Positions 60,195 through 64,000 of a stretch of 64,000 bases of DNA are shown piece by piece (position 1 is the stretch's first letter; each line of letters opens with the position of its first letter). The position numbers were made by a program, and so were the translations under genes. The stretch comes from CSSed11-175R1 sp041685735 (lineage in GTDB: Bacteria; Actinomycetota; Nitriliruptoria; Nitriliruptorales; Nitriliruptoraceae): contig JAWLFE010000001.1 in NCBI GenBank assembly GCA_041685735.1, forward strand, positions 74,523 through 138,522, read 5' to 3'. The notes under the pieces were generated by a model that did no database searches, was not told the origin of the DNA, and saw nothing but the letters and a program-made list of their open reading frames with translations.

Positions 60195-61688
60195 ATGCAC
60201 CGGACACCGCCGTGCCGGTCAGCAGCGGTCACGACCGCCACCACCGTGCTCGCCCTCTTGGGGAGTGTGGTCGTGGGGCCCGTCGGTCCGGCGGCCGCCG
60301 ATCCGGACATGGCGGAGCCGTGTGACGGGGCCGTGGACGCGCCGTTCACCGATCGTGATCAGGTCGCGTCCACCCACCGTGCGGCGGTGGACTGCCTGTG
60401 GGGGCTCGGGATCGTGGAGGGGCGGGTCGGTGCCGATGGGCACCGTCGCTTCCTCCCGGCGGCAGCGGTCACCCGCGGCCAGTTCGCCGCGATGCTCCAC
60501 GGGGTCCTCGAGGCAGCCGGATACCAGCTGGATGGATCCGCGCCCCCGCCGCCCGCGGATGGTGTCGCGCGCTTCGACGACGTACCCGCCGATCACGTCT
60601 TCCACCCCGAGGTCGAGGTACTCGCCGCCGCCGGCGTCATCGAGGGCGTGGCCCCGGGCCGTTTCGAGCCGTCCCGACCGCTGCGTCGCGATCAGGCCAC
60701 GTCACTGCTCGTGCGCAGCGGCGCCTGGTTGGCCGGGGGCGAGCTGCAGCCTGCCGCCGGCCCGTACTTCGCGGACATCACCGCCAGCGTCCACCGCTCG
60801 TCGATCGAGGTGGCGTTCGAGCACGGCCTGGTGGAAGGGCTCCGGCGTCCCTGCGGCGACGGCGAGGGACGCTTCGCCGGCGCCCGGCTGGTGGAGCGTC
60901 AGCAGGCCGCCAGCATGCTCGTCCGATCGTTCACCGCGTTGGCGGCGATGCGACGGGGTGAGCCGGGCACCGAGCGCGCCGACGCCGACTGCCCGGCGCC
61001 GGTGTGGCGGCCGGACCTGACGTCCGCGGTGGCGTACGGCGCGGAACGGGCCGGGGATGTCGCCATCGCGGCGATCGGCACCGATGGGGCGATGGTCGGA
61101 TCCGGTAGCAGCCGCCGGGTCGATGCCGCCAGCGTGCTCAAGGTGATGTTCCTGGTCGCCTACCTGCGGCAACCCGACGTGCGGGACCGTGCGCTGACGC
61201 AGGCCGACCGAGACCTGCTGGAGCCGATGATCCGGCGGTCGGCCAACGATCCGGCGACGACGATCGCCAACCGCCTCGGCCCAGGTCCTCTGGAGCGACT
61301 GGCCGAGCAGGCCGGCATGCGGGACTTCGCCTCCACGCGTCCATGGGGACGCTCGCAGACCTCCGCCCGCGACCAGGCCGCGTTCATGCTGGAGGTCGAC
61401 CGGTACGTCGCGGCGCGTCACCGCGCGTACGTGCTGGAGCTGTTGACGGAGGTCGTCCCCGAGCAACGCTGGGGGATCGGGGCGGTCGACACCGGTGACT
61501 GGACCCCGCACTTCAAGGGTGGCTGGGGTGCGGCCACGGGGGCGGTCGACCACCAGGTCGCGCTGCTGCGACACACCGATGGCACCCGGGTCGCGGTCGC
61601 GGTGATGGTCACCGACAGCCCCAGTCACGACCACGGCACGGCCACCCTGCAGGGGGTCGTCGAGCAGCTGCTCGACGACCTGCCCTGA
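60195..61688 (+). CDS. Secreted SLH-domain protein with beta-lactamase-like serine hydrolase domain
   Basis: The 497-residue protein has a signal peptide (TTATTVLALLGSVVVGPVGPAAA), then three S-layer homology repeats (about 50-240; TRGQFAAMLHGVLEAAG, RFEPSRPLRRDQATSLLVRS, FADITASVHRSSIEVAFEHG). A class-A beta-lactamase-like domain follows from about residue 275. The catalytic S313-V-L-K316 is present. RRSAND would correspond to the SDN loop and HFKGGWG to KTG, so the active site is partly unusual. Likely anchored to secondary cell-wall polymer and acting on cell wall or an unknown substrate; beta-lactam resistance is not implied. ATG 60195 follows GAGGAG. Confidence 0.85.
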   Translation: MHRTPPCRSAAVTTATTVLALLGSVVVGPVGPAAADPDMAEPCDGAVDAPFTDRDQVASTHRAAVDCLWGLGIVEGRVGADGHRRFLPAAAVTRGQFAAMLHGVLEAAGYQLDGSAPPPPADGVARFDDVPADHVFHPEVEVLAAAGVIEGVAPGRFEPSRPLRRDQATSLLVRSGAWLAGGELQPAAGPYFADITASVHRSSIEVAFEHGLVEGLRRPCGDGEGRFAGARLVERQQAASMLVRSFTALAAMRRGEPGTERADADCPAPVWRPDLTSAVAYGAERAGDVAIAAIGTDGAMVGSGSSRRVDAASVLKVMFLVAYLRQPDVRDRALTQADRDLLEPMIRRSANDPATTIANRLGPGPLERLAEQAGMRDFASTRPWGRSQTSARDQAAFMLEVDRYVAARHRAYVLELLTEVVPEQRWGIGAVDTGDWTPHFKGGWGAATGAVDHQVALLRHTDGTRVAVAVMVTDSPSHDHGTATLQGVVEQLLDDLP

Positions 61689-61696
61689 GGGCGCCG

Positions 61697-63757
61697 TCAG
61701 GGGCGACTGGTCGCGGCGTCGATCTGGACCTCGATCGCGTCCAGCGCGTCGTCGTCCAACACGGAGTCGGCCGGTTGGTTCGGTACGAGGATCTCGACCG
61801 ACAGCGGGGGCAGGGTCAGGACCAGGGAGTGGCTGCGCCCGTGGCAGGGGTGGGGGACCGCATCGACCCCGCCGAGGTTGCCCACACCCGAGCCCCCGTA
61901 GACGTCCGCGTCGCTGTTGAACGCCTCACGCCAGTGTCCGCCGTGCGGGACCCCGATCCGGTAGTTCTCACGTGCGACCGGGGTCAGGTTCGCCACGACC
62001 AGGGCCTCACGACCGTCGCGGGCCCGGCGGACGAACGAGATGACCGATGCCTCGACGTCGGTACAGTCGACCCACTCGAAGCCGAACGGTTCGGTGTCGC
62101 CCTCGTGCAACGCCGGTTCCGAACGGTAGAGCTCGGACAGGTCGCGGATGCACGTCAGCAGCTGCCCGTGGTGCGGATCCTCGTCGAGCAGGTGCCAGTC
62201 GAGCTGTCCCTCGTGGGCCCACTCGCGCCACTGCCCGAACTCACCACCCATGAACATGAGCTTCTTGCCGGGCGTCGTGAACTGGTAGGCGTACAGGGCC
62301 CGGAGGTTGGCGAACTTCTGCCAGGTGTCGCCCGGCATCTTGCCGATCATCGAACCCTTGCCGTGCACCACCTCGTCGTGTGACAGGGGCAGGGTGTAGT
62401 TCTCGGCGTAGCCGTAGACCGCCCGGAAGGTGAGTTGGTCGTGGTGGTACTTGCGGTAGATCGGTTCGAGCTCGAACACCTCCAGGGTGTCGTGCATCCA
62501 CCCCATGTCCCACTTGAACCCGAAGCCGAGCCCGCCGACGTAGACGGGGCGTGAGACCATGGGCCAGGCCGTCGATTCCTCGGCGAAGGTCTGGACGTCC
62601 GGGAACAGGTCGAACACCGCGGTGTTGAACCGGCGCAGGAACTCGATGGCTTCGATGTTCTCGTTGCCGCCGAACTGGTTGGGGATCCACTCGCCGCCCT
62701 CGCGCGAGTAGTCGAGGTAGAGCATCGAGGCCACGGCATCGACCCGTAGCCCGTCGACGTGGTACTCCTCCAGCCAGTACAGCGCGGAGGACAGCAGGAA
62801 GCTGACGACCTCGGGTCGGCCGTAGTTGAAGATGTAGCTGGACCAGTCGGGATGGAACCCCTGGCGTGGGTCGGCGTGCTCGAACAGGTGGGTCCCATCG
62901 AAGTCGCCCAGCGCGAAGCTGTCGGTCGGGAAGTGCGACGGCACCCAGTCGAGGATCACGCCGATGCCGGCCTGATGCAGCTCATCGATCAGGGCCTTGA
63001 GGTCCTGCGGTGTGCCGTACCGGGACGTCGGCGCGAAGAACCCGGTGCACTGGTAGCCCCAGGAGCCGTAGAACGGGTGCTCCATGACGGGCAGCAGTTC
63101 GACGTGGGTGAAGCCCATCGCGGCGATGTGCTCGATCAGGGGGCCGGCCAGCTCGCGGTAGCTCAGGGGACGCTGGTGGCCGTCGTCGTCGGTTCGCTTC
63201 CAGGAGCCGACGTGCATCTCGTAGATCGACATCGGCGCGTCCTGGCGCTGTTTGTCGCCACGCGCGGCCATCCAGTCGTCGTCGTGCCAGTCGTAGTCCA
63301 GCGGCCAGACCTTCGATGCGGTCTGCGGCGGGTTCTCCGCGTGGACGCCGAACGGATCGGCCTTGTCCCGCGTCACCCCGTCCGCGCCGGCGACCCGGTA
63401 CTTGTAGGCATGCCCCGTCGTCATGCCGGGGATGAAGCCCTCCCAGATCCCGGACACGCCGCGGATCGCGAGCTGATGGGTCGTGTCATCCCAGCCGTTG
63501 ACGTCACCGACGAGACTGACCGACGTGGCGTTGGGGGCCCACACGGCGACGAAGCAGCCGTCCTGACCGTCGTGGGTGGCCGGGTGCGCCCCCAGGTGCT
63601 TCCACAGTCGCAGGTGCGACCCCTCGTTGAACAGGTAGACGTCGTCGTCGCTGAGCATGGAGGTCGGCGCGGTCGTGACCGGATCTGCCGGGGCGGTGGT
63701 GGGATCCGGTGGGGTGGTGGCGGAGAAGCGGCGGGGTTCGGTGGGCACGTCTGTCAC
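61697..63757 (-). CDS. glgB: 1,4-alpha-glucan branching enzyme GlgB, copy 2
   Basis: The 686-residue chain has a Pro/Thr-rich N-terminal tail of about 35, a CBM48 (about 45-150) and the GH13_9 barrel: nucleophile Asp in GLRVDAVASMLYLD, Glu in TFAEEST, Asp in LPLSHDEVVHGKGS and HPFYGSWGYQ. A 24-residue acidic tail follows (SVLDDDALDAIEVQI). It directly follows the maltokinase gene with GTGA overlap, the arrangement of GlgE-pathway operons. GTG 63757 is used; GTG 63748 with GAGAGG upstream is also possible. Compared with copy 1, the two share almost every motif, so a duplication is likely. Confidence 0.93.
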   Translation of the reverse strand: MTDVPTEPRRFSATTPPDPTTAPADPVTTAPTSMLSDDDVYLFNEGSHLRLWKHLGAHPATHDGQDGCFVAVWAPNATSVSLVGDVNGWDDTTHQLAIRGVSGIWEGFIPGMTTGHAYKYRVAGADGVTRDKADPFGVHAENPPQTASKVWPLDYDWHDDDWMAARGDKQRQDAPMSIYEMHVGSWKRTDDDGHQRPLSYRELAGPLIEHIAAMGFTHVELLPVMEHPFYGSWGYQCTGFFAPTSRYGTPQDLKALIDELHQAGIGVILDWVPSHFPTDSFALGDFDGTHLFEHADPRQGFHPDWSSYIFNYGRPEVVSFLLSSALYWLEEYHVDGLRVDAVASMLYLDYSREGGEWIPNQFGGNENIEAIEFLRRFNTAVFDLFPDVQTFAEESTAWPMVSRPVYVGGLGFGFKWDMGWMHDTLEVFELEPIYRKYHHDQLTFRAVYGYAENYTLPLSHDEVVHGKGSMIGKMPGDTWQKFANLRALYAYQFTTPGKKLMFMGGEFGQWREWAHEGQLDWHLLDEDPHHGQLLTCIRDLSELYRSEPALHEGDTEPFGFEWVDCTDVEASVISFVRRARDGREALVVANLTPVARENYRIGVPHGGHWREAFNSDADVYGGSGVGNLGGVDAVPHPCHGRSHSLVLTLPPLSVEILVPNQPADSVLDDDALDAIEVQIDAATSRP

Positions 63758-64000
63758 CTCTCGTCGTGGTCGAGGACCTGCGTGATGCCGGCCACCGGGA
63801 TACCGACCCAGTCGGGCCGGTTGTTCATCTCGTAGCCGAGTTCGTAGACGGCCTTCTCGATCAGGAAGGCATCGAGGAGCCGACGGGTGTGGTCCGGGTC
63901 GGTGGGCAGGAAGGGCTGGTCGGCAGCCTCGTCGAGGTACCCCGCCAGGACCGCTGCGCTGGTCCAACCGAGCCACCAGTCGAGCCAGTCGGTGAGCGTG
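63754..64000 (-). CDS. C-terminal end of maltokinase (TreS-Mak fusion or Pep2)
   Basis: The minus frame is open from the window edge to TGA 63754. It gives 81 residues ending FLIEKAVYELGYEMNNRPDW and VGIPVAGITQVLDHDER, the typical end of maltokinases that make maltose-1-phosphate for GlgE. Whether it is fused to trehalose synthase cannot be seen. GlgB copy 2 starts by overlapping its stop. Confidence 0.85.
   Translation of the reverse strand, partial: TLTDWLDWWLGWTSAAVLAGYLDEAADQPFLPTDPDHTRRLLDAFLIEKAVYELGYEMNNRPDWVGIPVAGITQVLDHDER

Noticed and set aside
60195..61688. Antibiotic-resistance beta-lactamase
   Set aside because: SLH fusion and changed SDN/KTG motifs argue for a wall-related enzyme; no resistance context.

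Overview
The window is 64 kb of very GC-rich DNA from a draft scaffold (one 100-N gap at 22777-22876). It is almost fully coding, with many ATGA/GTGA start-stop overlaps and many GTG starts. The conserved trio phosphomutase (MSMEG_4193-type) / DUF3090 / SCO1664-type protein, the phoH-ybeY-corC-cdd-era string, a short divergent MTHFR and TreS-Mak/GlgB (GlgE pathway) genes all point to Actinomycetota. The acidic lipoprotein linker and betaine genes would suit a salt-adapted lineage such as Nitriliruptoria, but that placement is inference. I saw no rRNA, tRNA, CRISPR array, prophage or IS element.

Layout. 1-4549: housekeeping string phoH-ybeY-corC-like-cdd-era. 4676-10920: a complete branched-chain-amino-acid-type (Liv) ABC importer operon behind an unusual three-half-site operator. 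10930-14248 (minus): two DAO-family flavoprotein oxidases flanking an ornithine-cyclodeaminase-like protein. 14415-16384: alkylation repair (Ada-AlkA fusion, then Ogt). 16449-17681: inverted repeats, a frameshifted lipoprotein pseudogene and two small unknown genes. 17823-25595: serine and folate C1 genes (serA, DUF1015, metF, fhs, fchA-like cyclodeaminase, folC-like) ending in an IclR regulator. 25668-32988 (minus): betaine-type BCCT transporter, USP, GntR regulator, dimethylglycine-dehydrogenase-like enzyme, EtfB, EtfA. 33279-35263: small membrane protein, RsbW-like kinase, LysR. 35502-41732: a six-gene cobalamin methyltransferase operon (corrinoid protein, DUF1638, PF13769 protein, methyl-THF:corrinoid methyltransferase, RACo-type activator, MttB/MtgB-family methyltransferase without an amber codon). 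41845-45237: actinobacterial conserved trio and a GT4 glycosyltransferase. 45254-64000: glycogen/trehalose/glucosyl-solute genes (two GlgB, a GH13 of glucosylglycerol-hydrolase type, TreY, TreZ, GH57, C-terminal end of a maltokinase) with an orphan histidine kinase and an SLH/beta-lactamase-like secreted protein.

How they fit together. The central region reads as a near-complete route for glycine betaine or a related methylamine. The BCCT carrier imports it. The MttB-like enzyme and corrinoid protein remove a methyl group, which the MtgA-like enzyme passes to tetrahydrofolate, while the RACo-like protein re-reduces the cobalamin. The dimethylglycine-dehydrogenase-like flavoprotein, with EtfAB as electron acceptor, handles the next methyl groups. 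Methyl-THF can be oxidised through MetF, a cyclohydrolase/cyclodeaminase and Fhs to formate with ATP gain, and SerA connects to serine/glycine. Three candidate regulators (LysR, GntR, IclR) sit beside these blocks, each with inverted or direct repeats at nearby promoters. The last 20 kb would make and remodel glycogen and compatible solutes, so the window as a whole looks devoted to osmolyte and one-carbon metabolism.
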